The translations under genes and the position numbers were made by a program. This document shows positions 16,892-27,000 of a DNA stretch of 64,000 nucleotides, piece after piece (position 1 is the stretch's first letter; each line of letters opens with the position of its first letter). The stretch lies in the NCBI GenBank assembly GCA_965249215.1, contig CBDFLN010000001.1, positions 682,001 through 746,000 on the forward strand, read 5' to 3'. This DNA is from G963667675 sp965249215. GTDB lineage: Bacteria; Chloroflexota; Dehalococcoidia; Lucifugimonadales; UBA3495. The notes beneath the pieces are model-generated. The model saw only the letters and a list, made by a program, of their open reading frames with translations, did no database searches and had not been told where the DNA came from.

Positions 16892-17779
16892 ATGAATGTT
16901 GAGATTCGGGACGACAGGTTCAACGAGATAGTTGGCAGAGACGTCAAGATAGAGCAGGTTGCTACGGGCTTCATATTCACGGAGGGGCCGGTATGGAACC
17001 CCGTTGAAAAGCACCTGGTCTTCAGCGACATACAGGGCGACATCCTGAGCAAGTGGACTCTCGACGGACGGGTGGAGACTTTCCGGCAGCCCAGCAACAT
17101 GTCCAACGGCAACTGTTACGACCATAAGGGCCGCCTCATCACCTGCGAACACGCCACCAGCCGGGTGACGCGGACGGAGCCGGACGGCTCGCTTACGGTG
17201 CTGGCCACTCATTACGGCGGCAAAGAGCTTAACAGTCCCAACGACGTGGTGGTCAGGAGCGACGGTTCGATTTACTTCACAGACCCATATTTCGGGCGGC
17301 TGAAGTACCACGGCGTGGCCCGGGAGCGGGAGTTGGACTTCTGCGGCGTATACCGGCTGGACCCAGAAACCGGCGCCCTGACGCTGCTTGTACCCGACTT
17401 CACCCTGCCCAACGGCCTTTGTTTCTCGGTGGACGAGTCCCAGCTATTCGTCGACGACTCGCGGCACAACCACATCCGGGTGTTCGACGTGCAGGACGAC
17501 GGGTCGGTGTCAGGCGGCCGTGTATGGGCAAAATTGCAGGGCGACCGCGATGGCGTAGCCGACGGGATGAAGACCGATAGCCGGGGCAACCTGTACTGTT
17601 CAGGACCCGGAGGCATCCACTGCTTCGCTCCGGACGAGACCAGCCTGGGGATTATCTACGTTCCCGAGGTGTCGGCCAACTTCACGTGGGGCGATGAAGA
17701 CCTGTGTAGCCTGTTCATCACGGCGTCAACGTCGCTGTACCGGGTGCGAGTGATTACCCCCGGCAAGCGGGCGTTTTAG
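16892..17779 (+). CDS. SMP-30/gluconolactonase/LRE-family lactonase
   Basis: 295 residues from ATG 16892, preceded by GTAGGGA. It is a six-bladed propeller with the family hallmarks 'GFIFTEGPVWNP' (metal glutamate), 'NSPNDVVVRSDGSIYFTDP', 'LPNGLCFSVDESQLFVDDS' and 'DGVADGMKTDSRGNLYCSGPGG'. These contain the Glu, Asn and Asp that hold one divalent metal in gluconolactonases and regucalcin. Sugar-acid lactone opening is the likely reaction; the exact sugar is unknown. The open frame reaches back to 16769 inside the NHL gene, but the first 41 codons lack family similarity. Confidence 0.9.
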   Translation: MNVEIRDDRFNEIVGRDVKIEQVATGFIFTEGPVWNPVEKHLVFSDIQGDILSKWTLDGRVETFRQPSNMSNGNCYDHKGRLITCEHATSRVTRTEPDGSLTVLATHYGGKELNSPNDVVVRSDGSIYFTDPYFGRLKYHGVARERELDFCGVYRLDPETGALTLLVPDFTLPNGLCFSVDESQLFVDDSRHNHIRVFDVQDDGSVSGGRVWAKLQGDRDGVADGMKTDSRGNLYCSGPGGIHCFAPDETSLGIIYVPEVSANFTWGDEDLCSLFITASTSLYRVRVITPGKRAF

Positions 17780-17832
17780 GCCGGTAGGTTCAACGTGGGG
17801 CGTCCAATCGTCTTTGGACCGGGCTGTGGCAG

Positions 17833-18312
17833 ATGAAGGGCCGGACTGGGATTTCCTTTTGCTGGCTAGGCATAGCTTTGGCAGGCTTGGCGGCCGCTGC
17901 CTGCATTGGGTCGATATCGGTCGAAGAGTATCCCACTGTCGTGCGTTGTCCGGAGTGCTCGACAATGCACGTTTCCGGCGTAATCGACGGGGACACCTTG
18001 GACACGCCCGAGGGCCGGGTGCGCCTCTTCGGGGTGGACACGCCTGAGAGGGGCGAAAGGTGTTACAGCCAGGCAGCCTCAGCCCTGAGGCAACTGGCAG
18101 GGCGGGCGGTGCGGGTGGAGCACGGGCCCAGGTCCGTAGATCCAGGGGGCAGGCTATTGTTCTACGTGTTCACGGAAGGGGGCAATAGCATCGACGAAAT
18201 ACTGGTGGAACAGGGGCTGGCCCGAGCCTGGAGCAGGGACGGCCAGCACCGCGACCGGCTGGCCGCCCTGGAGCGAGAAGCCAGGCGGAACGGCGTCGGA
18301 TGCCTGTGGTAA
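17833..18312 (+). CDS. Secreted thermonuclease (SNase-like) lipoprotein
   Basis: 159 residues. Signal peptide ends in a lipobox 'LAAAAC' (Cys24), so the enzyme is probably anchored outside the membrane. The staphylococcal-nuclease core is clear: 'VSGVIDGDTL', 'RVRLFGVDTPERGERCY' (catalytic Arg/Glu), and 'LVEQGLARAW'. It would cleave extracellular DNA or RNA with calcium. The domain ends with 'EARRNGVGCLW', the normal SNase C-terminal block. It follows the SMP-30 gene by 53 bases and is closed by a hairpin at 18317. Confidence 0.9.
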   Translation: MKGRTGISFCWLGIALAGLAAAACIGSISVEEYPTVVRCPECSTMHVSGVIDGDTLDTPEGRVRLFGVDTPERGERCYSQAASALRQLAGRAVRVEHGPRSVDPGGRLLFYVFTEGGNSIDEILVEQGLARAWSRDGQHRDRLAALEREARRNGVGCLW

Positions 18313-18316
18313 AGAG

Positions 18317-18365
18317 AAAGAGACCGCCGGTGGAGACGCTCGGTTAAAGCATCGGCGGCCTCTTT
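18317..18365. terminator. Terminator hairpin between convergent genes
   Basis: AAAGAGACCGCCGGTG (18317-18332) pairs with CATCGGCGGCCTCTTT (18350-18365) with two mismatches/wobbles, giving a 16-bp stem with A-run and T-run ends. It is placed between the nuclease gene and the convergent BrkB gene, so it could serve both. Confidence 0.7.
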
Positions 18366-18499
18366 GCTAGAGGGTTGGGACTTGATAGTAGCGGCAGAAG
18401 GCACAGCCGGTCAAGGGCCAAATGTCAGTAAGGACCGCACGGCCCCGCAGTTGCTACCCCGTGCCCCTTTAATCCGCGGGATGGTCAATCAATGGCAAA

Positions 18500-19432
18500 T
18501 CAGTTGCGCCCGCTCTGTTCGCCCCGTTTCAGGCGGCCGTATTCCGAAGAAACTTCGGCGCCGGCGATGAGGACAAAGGCGCAGAAATAGGCCCAAATCA
18601 TTAAAACTGCTACCGAGGCTACGTTGCCGTAGAGTTGCTCGAACCGGGCAAAGTTCTCCAAGTACCACAAAAAGAGGAACTTGCCCAGCTCAAAGAAGAG
18701 TCCCGCCAGCAGAGCGCCCAGCCAGACGTCTCGCCAGAAGGTCTTGATACTGGGCAGATACTTGTAGATGATCAGGAACATCGAGAAGCTAATGAGCAGG
18801 GCCGACAGCCGCAGGACTACGGTAACAAATTGGCCCCCCAGGATGCTGGTTATGGGTTCGCCATCGATCTCTATGCTGCCGGCCCATTGCAGGACGCTGG
18901 TTGAAGCGAGAGAAATTAGGAAGAGGATGCCGACACCAAGAGCCATTGCCAGTTGCCGGGGTATATTCTTGTAGAACGGCGGATTTTCCCTCAGACCCCA
19001 GGCCCGGTTTACAACACGGGTGATGGAACCGAACACGACGCTGGCAGACCCAATCAACCCCAACACCGCCGCCGCTCCCAGGGTCTCACGATACCTTTCG
19101 GCGCCTTCTATGGTGTCCCGGACGAATTGCTCGGAGCCTGGGAGATTGTCGACGATGAAATCCACCAGTTGGTCTTGCCGGGACTCGGGGCCGGCTATCC
19201 AGCCGATAATGGCGCTCAAGGCCAGGACCAGGGGGAACAGGGAGAGGACTGCATAGTAACTGACCCCAGCCGCCATATGGGCAGCATCGTGCCAGCCCAG
19301 TTGGCGGAATACCCTGAACAGCAGCCGGACGGGCCAGCTGCCGCCCAGCCTGGTCTTCCGCAACTCCGAGCCAAGCCGCCGCCCGCCCCGGCGGAATAAC
19401 ACGGCCGCTTGGCGCAACCTGGACATAAGCAT
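18500..19432 (-). CDS. YihY/BrkB family integral membrane protein
   Basis: About 310 residues with six membrane helices. 'AAGVSYYAVLSLFPLVLALSA', 'FGSITRVVNRAWGL' and 'LGALLAGLFFELGKFLF' match the YihY/BrkB (formerly 'ribonuclease BN') family. The family is a conserved inner-membrane group of uncertain, possibly transport-like, function; the RNase BN name is a historic error. Start choice is open among TTG 19435, ATG 19432 and ATG 19426, none with a good ribosome site. Confidence 0.88.
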   Translation of the reverse strand: MLMSRLRQAAVLFRRGGRRLGSELRKTRLGGSWPVRLLFRVFRQLGWHDAAHMAAGVSYYAVLSLFPLVLALSAIIGWIAGPESRQDQLVDFIVDNLPGSEQFVRDTIEGAERYRETLGAAAVLGLIGSASVVFGSITRVVNRAWGLRENPPFYKNIPRQLAMALGVGILFLISLASTSVLQWAGSIEIDGEPITSILGGQFVTVVLRLSALLISFSMFLIIYKYLPSIKTFWRDVWLGALLAGLFFELGKFLFLWYLENFARFEQLYGNVASVAVLMIWAYFCAFVLIAGAEVSSEYGRLKRGEQSGRN

Positions 19433-19868
19433 CAAGTTAGTTCAGCCCAAGAGCAAGGCGGCGAAGATTAATTTATCCGCAGACTCTCTGATGGGGATGT
19501 CACTATGGTCGGGCGGGCGGTATCAATCGTGGTTACAATCCCATCTCCGGGGCTTGGTGCTGCGCCTACCATGGCACAGTTGATTCCCCTGCCAGGAGCT
19601 GCCAACGGCGTCGCCATTCCCTCGTCGTCTCTTACCGTTTTCAAATAATATCTCATCCAGTGGCACAGTGATACGAGCATGCGCCGGGCCCGGCCTCCGA
19701 CAGGGCGGCTTTTTGCCCATTGCTGGCGTTGCCGGGAAGGCGCCGTTTATCCTCTCACTTACCCGGCGCCGCGCCGAGGGAGCGACGCCAACGGCCCGAA
19801 TGTGGACGCCAGACTGCGGTAGCGGTATCATCTATCCGTGCGTTGATTCGGGAGATTAAGGGGCGGGA
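19433..19868. other. Intergenic region upstream of larE
   Basis: 436 bases between divergent genes. No gene is supported: the short frames lack recognisable protein features. Near the right end AAGGGGCGGGA just before 19869 is the larE ribosome site. No clear riboswitch or strong promoter was found by eye. Confidence 0.4.
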
Positions 19869-20699
19869 ATGACCCTTCAGACTCAAGACCAGCTATCCGA
19901 TTTAAGAAACGTTCTCCGGGAGATGAGATCGGTGGTAGTAGCCTATTCCGGAGGCGTGGACAGCGCCCTGGTTGCGGTGGCCGCCCACCAAGTGCTGGGG
20001 CCGCGGTCCCTGGCCGTTACCGCCGATTCCCCTGCTCTGGCGGCTCGGGAATTGAAGGAGGCCACCGGGCTGGCCCGGAGGCTTGGCTTCACCCACCGCG
20101 TGATTAACACCAATGAGATGGCGAGGGAGGGGTATGTGGCCAACTCGCCGCAACGCTGCTATTTCTGCAAAACCGAGCTGTATTCCCAACTCACAGACCT
20201 GGCGATGCAGGAGGGCTACGAGTGGGTGGCGAACGGCTCCAACACCGACGACCAAGGGGACTACCGGCCGGGTATGCAGGCCGCCTCGGAGCACCGCGTT
20301 CGCAGTCCGCTAATAGAGGCCGGGTTGGACAAAGCCGCGGTGCGGGCCGCGGCCGCGGCGCTGGACATACCAATCTGGGACAAGCCTGCCCAGCCTTGTC
20401 TTTCGTCCCGTATTCCCTACGGTACCCCGGTAACCCTGGAGACCCTTTCCAAAGTCGAGCGGGCGGAGGACTTCCTGCGGAGCCTGGGACTCAAGGAAGT
20501 GCGAGCCCGGCACCACGACCGCCTGTGCCGTGTAGAAGTCGGAGAAGGGGACATGGAAGCCGCTTTCCGGTCCCGCAAAGAAATAGTCGCGAATCTGAAG
20601 AAAATCGGTTATCTCTGGGTCTCCCTGGACCTGTCGGGGCTGCGGTCCGGCAGTTTGAACGACCAACTTCTCCTGGAGCCCGCGGTCCGATCAGCCTGA
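19869..20699 (+). CDS. larE: ATP-dependent sacrificial sulfur transferase LarE
   Basis: 276 residues. PP-loop SGGVDS at residues 27-32 binds ATP; 'SPQRCYFCKTELY' and 'DKPAQPCLSSRIPYG' are LarE blocks. Cys177 matches by position the cysteine (Cys176 in the Lactiplantibacillus enzyme) that gives up its sulfur. LarE converts the two carboxylates of the LarB product to thiocarboxylates in the synthesis of the nickel-pincer nucleotide, the cofactor of lactate racemase and related enzymes. First gene of larE-larC-larB, gaps 127 and 99 bp. Confidence 0.94.
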   Translation: MTLQTQDQLSDLRNVLREMRSVVVAYSGGVDSALVAVAAHQVLGPRSLAVTADSPALAARELKEATGLARRLGFTHRVINTNEMAREGYVANSPQRCYFCKTELYSQLTDLAMQEGYEWVANGSNTDDQGDYRPGMQAASEHRVRSPLIEAGLDKAAVRAAAAALDIPIWDKPAQPCLSSRIPYGTPVTLETLSKVERAEDFLRSLGLKEVRARHHDRLCRVEVGEGDMEAAFRSRKEIVANLKKIGYLWVSLDLSGLRSGSLNDQLLLEPAVRSA

Positions 20700-20826
20700 C
20701 CGCGGCTCGAAGGGCCGGCCAGTCTATCAGCCGGGATGCCATGGGAGCGGGTTCACCCCCATGGCATCCCTCGTCCACCGACAATAGAGCCAGGGACCAG
20801 GCGACGGAGCTGGTAAGGCGCGGTCC

Positions 20827-22026
20827 ATGTCTAAGCGGGTAGCTTACATCCAGTCAATTGGCGGGGCCAGCGGCGACATGTTGCTTGGGGCCCTGGTGGA
20901 CGCGGGACTCCCACTGGAAATCCTGCGCCAAGAACTGGCAAAGCTGGATATAGACGGCTACGGCCTGGATGCCAGGGAGGAGATCCGCTGCGAGGTGCGG
21001 GGCACCTTTCTGAAGGTGACGCTGGAGAACACCTCGCGGTACACGCCGCGCCAGCTTCTGCAAACGGTGGAAGACAGCGGGCTTCCGGACTGCGTGAAGG
21101 AACCGGCTTGCCGCGTGTTGAAATCCCTCTGGCGCGCCGAAAGCAGGGTCCACGGCCAATCTGAGGAAGCCCTGGAGTTGGAGGAACTGGGCAGCATAGA
21201 CACCCTGGTGGACGTGGTGGGAACGACGATTGGCCTGCACCACCTGGGATTGGACCAGGTCTTCGCATCTCCGCTGGCGCTGGGCCGCGCCGCCCCTCCC
21301 CAACGGCCCGGCGGCTACTCCAACCCAGCCCCGGCCACCCTGGAGTTGGCTGCTGCAGCCAAGGCCCCGGCGTTGCCGGACCACCCTATGTACGAAGGCG
21401 CCGGAGAGCTTACGACGCCCACCGGAGCCGCCCTCATCACAACCCTGGCCAGCTTCGGCCGCCCGGCTTTCGCCATCGACAGCATAGGAGTGGGGCTGGG
21501 GGCCAAGGACCCGAAAGAGTTCCCCAACGCCCTCAGGGTCTGGACGGGGGAGACGTTGGACCACCCATACGCTTCCAGAGAGAGCAGCGTGGTGCTGCTG
21601 GAGACCAACCTGGACGACGTGTCCGGCGTGGTGCTGGGTTACACCCAGGAGCGTTTGTTCGACATAGGCGCGCTGGACGTTTGGTGCACTCCTATACAGA
21701 TGAAAAAGAACCGGCCGGCAACCGTATTGTCGGCCCTGGTCCCCCAAGAACTGGAATCTGAAGCGGTGGAGCTAATCCTGCGGGAGACGCCGACCCTGGG
21801 CATCCGCACCCGTCTTGTGGAGCGGCACGTTGCCGACCGGCAAAGTGTAACAATAGAAACGGACCTGGGCCCCATTAGCGTCAAGGTCAAGTCATTGAGC
21901 GGCGCAGCAGTAGCCGCCTCGCCGGAGCCGGACGAGTGCCGGCGCATTGCGCTGGAACGGGGAATTCCGTTCCAAGAGGTGTACCAACGGGCCACGGAGG
22001 AAGCGCGCCGGCAGTTGCTGGCCTGA
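20827..22026 (+). CDS. larC: Nickel-insertion protein LarC (nickel-pincer cofactor)
   Basis: 399 residues in one open frame. 'IGGASGDMLLGALVDAGLP' opens the protein, followed by 'ELGSIDTLVDVVGT', 'TTPTGAALI', 'ETNLDDVSGVVLGYTQERLF' and 'DVWCTPIQMKKNRPA', all LarC landmarks. It inserts nickel into the bisthiocarboxylic nucleotide using CTP. In Lactiplantibacillus the protein is made as LarC1/LarC2 through a programmed frameshift; here it is a single uninterrupted chain. The enzyme using the cofactor (a LarA homologue) is not in the window. Confidence 0.94.
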   Translation: MSKRVAYIQSIGGASGDMLLGALVDAGLPLEILRQELAKLDIDGYGLDAREEIRCEVRGTFLKVTLENTSRYTPRQLLQTVEDSGLPDCVKEPACRVLKSLWRAESRVHGQSEEALELEELGSIDTLVDVVGTTIGLHHLGLDQVFASPLALGRAAPPQRPGGYSNPAPATLELAAAAKAPALPDHPMYEGAGELTTPTGAALITTLASFGRPAFAIDSIGVGLGAKDPKEFPNALRVWTGETLDHPYASRESSVVLLETNLDDVSGVVLGYTQERLFDIGALDVWCTPIQMKKNRPATVLSALVPQELESEAVELILRETPTLGIRTRLVERHVADRQSVTIETDLGPISVKVKSLSGAAVAASPEPDECRRIALERGIPFQEVYQRATEEARRQLLA

Positions 22027-22125
22027 CCCTCCCATGAATCCTCGTGGATAGGGAGAGCGCGGGCTTGAAGCGTATAGGGACAGCAGCGGGGGGATTGCAA
22101 GGCCGGGCAGGGACGGCCAAGGAGG

Positions 22126-22911
22126 TTGATCATCGACGCGCAGCGCCTGTCCAAATTTCTAGAAGAGTTTAAGACAAACGGGATGACAGTGGAGGAAGCC
22201 CTGTCCCAATTGAGAGACCTTCCGTACCAGGACATGGGGTGGGCCAAAATCGACCACCATCGCTCCCTGCGCACGGGCTCGCCGGAAGTCGTCCTGGGAA
22301 AGGGCAAGACCCCTGAGCAGGTGGCCCGGATAGTGGCCGCCATGAAAGGCAGAGGACACCCGGTGTTGGTCACCAAGACGGACCGCGCCGCCTATGAAGC
22401 GGTGGTCCGAGAGACGCCGGAAGCGGAGTTTAACGAACTGGCCAACGTCATCGTCGTTCCGGCGCCGGAGCCCGATGCCAAACTCGAGGGTATCCTGATT
22501 GTCACCGGTGGAACGGCAGACCTGCCAGTTGCGGAGGAGGCGGCGGTTACGGCGGGGCTGATGGGCAGCGAGGTGAGTCAGGTGAGCGACGTTGGGGTGG
22601 CGGGACTGCACCGGTTGCTGGACCACAGAGACATGCTCAGGCAAGCGCGAGTGATTATAGCGGTTGCGGGCATGGAGGCGGCCTTGGCGGGGGTGGTAGC
22701 GGGACTGGTCTCGGTCCCGGTCATAGCCGTGCCGACCAGCACGGGATACGGCGCCAGCTTCGAGGGACTGGCGGCGCTGCTTGGAATGCTTAACAGCTGC
22801 GCTCCCGGCGTGGCCGTGGTGAACATAGACAACGGCTTTGGCGCGGGGTACATGGCGGCGCAAATTAACCGGATGGCGCACTCGGCGGCCAAGGCAACAC
22901 CGGGCCACTAA
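22126..22911 (+). CDS. larB: Pyridinium-3,5-biscarboxylic acid mononucleotide synthase LarB
   Basis: 261 residues. The N-terminal part 'YQDMGWAKIDHHRSLRTGSPEVVLGKGKT' and the AIR-carboxylase-like core 'VTGGTADLPVAEEAAVTAGL', 'VGVAGLHRLLD', 'VPTSTGYGASFEGLAALLGMLNSC' are the LarB pattern. It carboxylates and hydrolyses nicotinate adenine dinucleotide, the first step of nickel-pincer synthesis. The start is uncertain: the TTG at 22126 directly abuts GGAGG, and no other upstream start exists before an in-frame stop. The product covers the full family length. Confidence 0.93.
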   Translation: MIIDAQRLSKFLEEFKTNGMTVEEALSQLRDLPYQDMGWAKIDHHRSLRTGSPEVVLGKGKTPEQVARIVAAMKGRGHPVLVTKTDRAAYEAVVRETPEAEFNELANVIVVPAPEPDAKLEGILIVTGGTADLPVAEEAAVTAGLMGSEVSQVSDVGVAGLHRLLDHRDMLRQARVIIAVAGMEAALAGVVAGLVSVPVIAVPTSTGYGASFEGLAALLGMLNSCAPGVAVVNIDNGFGAGYMAAQINRMAHSAAKATPGH

Positions 22912-23007
22912 GTCTGGCTGGTTGGAGCCGGTGGCTGCCCGGTGTTGGGGTTCCTGGGGCAACCTGCGGTTGGGCTTGGGGTAACCAACAGGGGAGCCTG
23001 GCTAAAG

Positions 23008-23083
23008 TGGTCGGGGTGAGTGGATTCGAACCACCGGCCTCTACGTCCCGAACGTAGCGCGCTAGCCACTGCGCTACACCCCG
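23008..23083 (-). tRNA. tRNA-Pro (anticodon CGG)
   Basis: Minus strand. Acceptor CGGGGTG (23077-23083 complement) pairs with CACCCCG (23012-23018 complement); discriminator A and encoded CCA follow. Anticodon stem CTACG/CGTAG encloses TTCGGGA, anticodon CGG. The T loop reads GGTTCGAATCC. Confidence 0.96.
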
Positions 23084-23275
23084 ACACTAACCAAGGGGAG
23101 ATACCGGGGAAGTTGCTTCCGGTACGCCTATTATAACCCAAGGCGGTTGCATAAGCCGAAGGCGCTGTAGACCAATTTCAAGGGCAGCGCGGGCGCTTGG
23201 CCCTCAATTGCCGCACTTCAGGGGGACGGCCGGCATCGGCGAGAGTCCTCTGGTCCGGCAAGCCCAATCAGACTC

Positions 23276-23977
23276 TCATTCGCCCAGCATCTTAAGGGTC
23301 TGGTCTTCAAGGATTGCCAGATTCAGAGCGCCGCCCCAGTGCTTGAAAATGCTGCCGTTGGCGTCAATGAATACCGTCGCAGGTAGTCCGAGAATCCGGT
23401 AGCCTGGAAGGACGCCGCTGTCTTCGGTAGATGCGGCCGGGTAGGTAATGTCCAGCTCTTCGAGCAAGTCCTTGGCGTTTTGCAAAGACCCCAAGCCGGT
23501 AAATTGTCCCAGGTCTACGCCCACCAGGTTCACCCGGTCTCCGAACTCCTGGTAGAACTCCTGGAAGTCGGGCAACTCGGCGCGGCAGGGGGGGCACAAG
23601 CCGGCCCAGAAGTTGATGACCAGGGGTTTCCCCCGGAGGTCGCCGGGGGTCAGTGGCCCTGAGCCAAGTTCGTCCTGGCCTTGGAACAGGGTGAAGGTGA
23701 AATTCGGGGCTAGGTCGATGTCCATAGGGACAGGCGACCCGGAATCGATAACCTGGATACCCTCTGCCGTAGGTTCCGCAGTAACCTGGGTGGCCGGGCT
23801 ATCGGTGGTATCCGGAGTACCCGTGGCATCGGAAGCCCCGCCGCAAGCCGCCACAACGATTCCAGTCACCAACATCATTATTGCCAACGCCGTCGTGCGC
23901 GTCAGGACGGCTCCGACCCTCCGGCGATGCCTGCCGCCTGAAGCAGGAATCTGCTCCCGCGCCTTTTTTCTATCCAT
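23276..23977 (-). CDS. TlpA/ResA-like thiol-disulfide lipoprotein
   Basis: 233 residues from the ATG at 23977 (GGGAG nine bases before); the frame extends to 24025 but without a ribosome site. A basic N-terminus, a hydrophobic stretch and lipobox 'VVAAC' make it a membrane-anchored lipoprotein with a Thr/Pro-rich linker. The thioredoxin fold has 'PLVINFWAGLCPPCRAELPDFQEF' with the CPPC redox pair and the cis-proline block 'ILGLPATVFID'. ResA/TlpA proteins reduce exported cysteines, often in cytochrome c maturation; none of those partners is nearby, so the client is unknown. It lies just downstream of mfd. Confidence 0.9.
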   Translation of the reverse strand: MDRKKAREQIPASGGRHRRRVGAVLTRTTALAIMMLVTGIVVAACGGASDATGTPDTTDSPATQVTAEPTAEGIQVIDSGSPVPMDIDLAPNFTFTLFQGQDELGSGPLTPGDLRGKPLVINFWAGLCPPCRAELPDFQEFYQEFGDRVNLVGVDLGQFTGLGSLQNAKDLLEELDITYPAASTEDSGVLPGYRILGLPATVFIDANGSIFKHWGGALNLAILEDQTLKMLGE

Positions 23978-24074
23978 GACTTGTTCTCCCAACATTGAAG
24001 ACATTGTAACGAGTTTACGAATCATTGAACCAGCCCAGATTCGCTGCCAACCGCAGGCAACCGGCAGCCCCGGA

Positions 24075-27000
24075 CTAGCCCACCAATTGCTTAAACCTCT
24101 CGTGGAACGCGGCGAGTCGTTGCAGCATCATCCTTAGCCGTGGCGGCCAGTCATCGCCAAGGCGCCGCCATGGGAAATGAATCTGCCTGTTGCCCACGGA
24201 GGCAGCTGGGCCGAGGGCTTGCTGCAGGGGGCCTCTGGCGCCGCCGACCGGGGCGTTGAGGGTCAGCACTATCCCCTCCTGGCTATGGGCTATGGATTCT
24301 ACGCCAACAGCGGAGGCCCGGATGCGAAGCTCTGCGATAACAAACAGGTTCTCCACTTCTTCGGGGACCGGGCCAAAACGGTCCCGCAGCTCGTCACGGA
24401 GGACGGGAACCTCCTGCCCTTGAGTGAGGCGGGCCAGACGCTGGTAGATGGCCATACGGGTGGGCAGGTGGTCGATGTACGATTCCGGGATGCGGGCCTG
24501 CAGCGGAAGGTCCATTTTAGGGAGTTCGTCGGCAGCGTTGGAGTCCGAGGAGCCCTGACCTTCCTCCTGTTCCAACTCTCGGACGGCTTCCTGTAGCAGT
24601 TGACTGTAGAGGTCAAGACCGACCTGGTGAATGTGGCCGCTCTGGGCGGCGCCCAACAGGTTACCCGCGCCGCGGATTTCAAGATCGCGCATGGCGATGC
24701 GGAAGCCGGAGCCCAACTCTGAGGCCTCGAGGATGGCTTGGACCCTTTGCTCCGCCGCCTGGGTAATTCTGCGGCCCCGGGGCACCAGCAGATAGGCATA
24801 AGCGCGGTGGTCTCCCCGTCCCACCCGGCCTCGGAGCTGGTAAAGCTGGGCCAGCCCGAAGCGGTCGGCCCGGTCAAGAATCAGCGTATTGACGTTGGGC
24901 ATATCCAGCCCCGACTCGATGATGGTGGTGCACACCAGGACGTCGCCTTCCCCGCGGGAGAAGGCCACCATGACGTCCTCCAAGTCGCCTTCGGCCATCT
25001 GGCCGTGAGCGATCAAGACCCTTGCCTGGGGGACAAGTTGTGAAATCTGCGCCGCCGTTTGGTCAATAGTCTTGACCCGGTTGTGCAGGTAGAATGCCTG
25101 GCCGTTGCGCTCCAGCTCCCTGAGAATGGCCTCTTTGACGACATCCTCGCTGTACTCGGAGACAAAGGTCTTGACCGGCAGCCGGGCTTCGGGAGGCGTG
25201 TCCATTGTGCTGAGGTCACGAATTCCCGCAAGGGCCTGGTTTAGCGTGCGGGGGATGGGCGTGGCGCTCAGGGTCAACACGTCCACCTCCTGGCGGAGTT
25301 TCTTGAGCTGCTCCTTGTGGCCCACGCCGAAGCGCTGCTCTTCGTCAACCACCGCCAACCCAAGGTTCTTGAACTTGACGTCCTTCTGCAACAGGCGGTG
25401 GGTCCCGATGACGATGTCGACCTCGCCGTTTTCCAGCCCCTGGATGATCGCCTGTTGTTCCTTGACGGTCCTAAATCGGCTGAGCACCTCTACGCGGACT
25501 GGATAGGGGTCGAGGCGCTCGGTGAAAGTAGCGTAGTGCTGCTGGGCCAACACCGTGGTCGGCACCAAGAGTCCCACCTGCATGCCGTCGTTGACGGTCT
25601 TGAACGCCGCTCTCAGGGCCACCTCGGTCTTTCCGTAACCGACGTCTCCGCAGATGAGACGGTCCATGGGTTTGGGCCGTTCCATATCTTCTTTGACCTG
25701 GCTTATGGCCAGAGCCTGGTCGGGGGTTTCCTCATAGGGAAACGACTGCTCGAGTTCCTGCTGCCAAGCGGTGTCAGGGTTGAACCCGTGGCCGCCTGCC
25801 GCCTGGCGGGCGGCGTTGAGCTTGACCAACTCCAGCGCCAGTTCTCGCGCAGCGCCTTTAACCCTCTGTTTGACCCGGGCCCACTCGGCGCCGCTGAGGC
25901 GGGTCAAGGCGGGAGGCCGGTCTACAGAGCCCACGTATGCGGAGACCCGGTCCAGGTGCTCAGTGGGCACATAGAGCTTATCGCCCTCGGCATACTCCAA
26001 CACCAGGTATTCCTTTTCTTCATCATCCGGGCCCATCTGGGTAGTGCCCGTGAAACTGGCTACGCCGTGGTCGACGTGCACAACGTAGCTTCCCGGGACC
26101 AAGTCCGCCAAAGCCACCTCGGGGCCCTGGCGGCTCCTGCCGGTCCGCCGGTAGCGCCGCTCCTTGACCGTTCCAAACAGTTCTCCGTCGGTTAAGAGGA
26201 TAAGGGAGACGCTCCCCTCATCGCCTCCTGAAGCGCCGTTTTCGTTCGCCGTTGGCGCGCCGCGGCCGTCGGGGTCCGTTGGGAAGTGGGAGCCGTTTTC
26301 AGGCTGCGAGGGTGGGTTCAGGGCCCAGCCTTCTTGTAGTGAACCGGGGACAAGGTACACCGCTCCTGGTGGAGGCGGCTCTTCTATGGCATCCCGGAGG
26401 GAGGCGCCCACGCCGGCCTCCTCCAGGATTTCGGCCAAGCGCCCGGCGTGTTGGGTAACAGCAACCACTGCTTTGCCTTCTCGCTGATACCGCCTGGCAT
26501 CGCTGGCCAGTTGCTCCAGGCGGCCGTAGTAAGGCACAGCCGGTTGGAAGATGCGGTCATCTTCACCGCTGACCCAACTGTTAAGTTCGATGCGGGGCCG
26601 GGGGGCCAGTCCCTGGTGGAACGCCTGCCATTCCAGGTATGGCGAGGGAAAGCGGGCGGGCAGATCTCCCCGGCCTTCCCTGCCGGCCCTCATGCGGCCG
26701 AACCTCTCTTCCAAGTCCTGGGCCTCGGCCTCTATGCGGCTGCTGCGCTCCATTACTACCAACCCGTCCTGGGGCAAGTAGTCCAGCAAGCTGGACTGGT
26801 TGAGCAGACCGTTGTAAAACGAGAGGCTCTCTGCATTGGAATCGGCAAACAGGTTGGCCAACTCCTCATCCATCCGGTCACGGATTTCAGGGCTGCACGG
26901 GGTAAAGTCCATATCCGCCATGGCGCGCTGGATATGGTCCCGGCAGGCCAGGCTGGGGAGCTGCTCCCGCGCCGCGATAATGCGGACTTCTTCAACTGAG

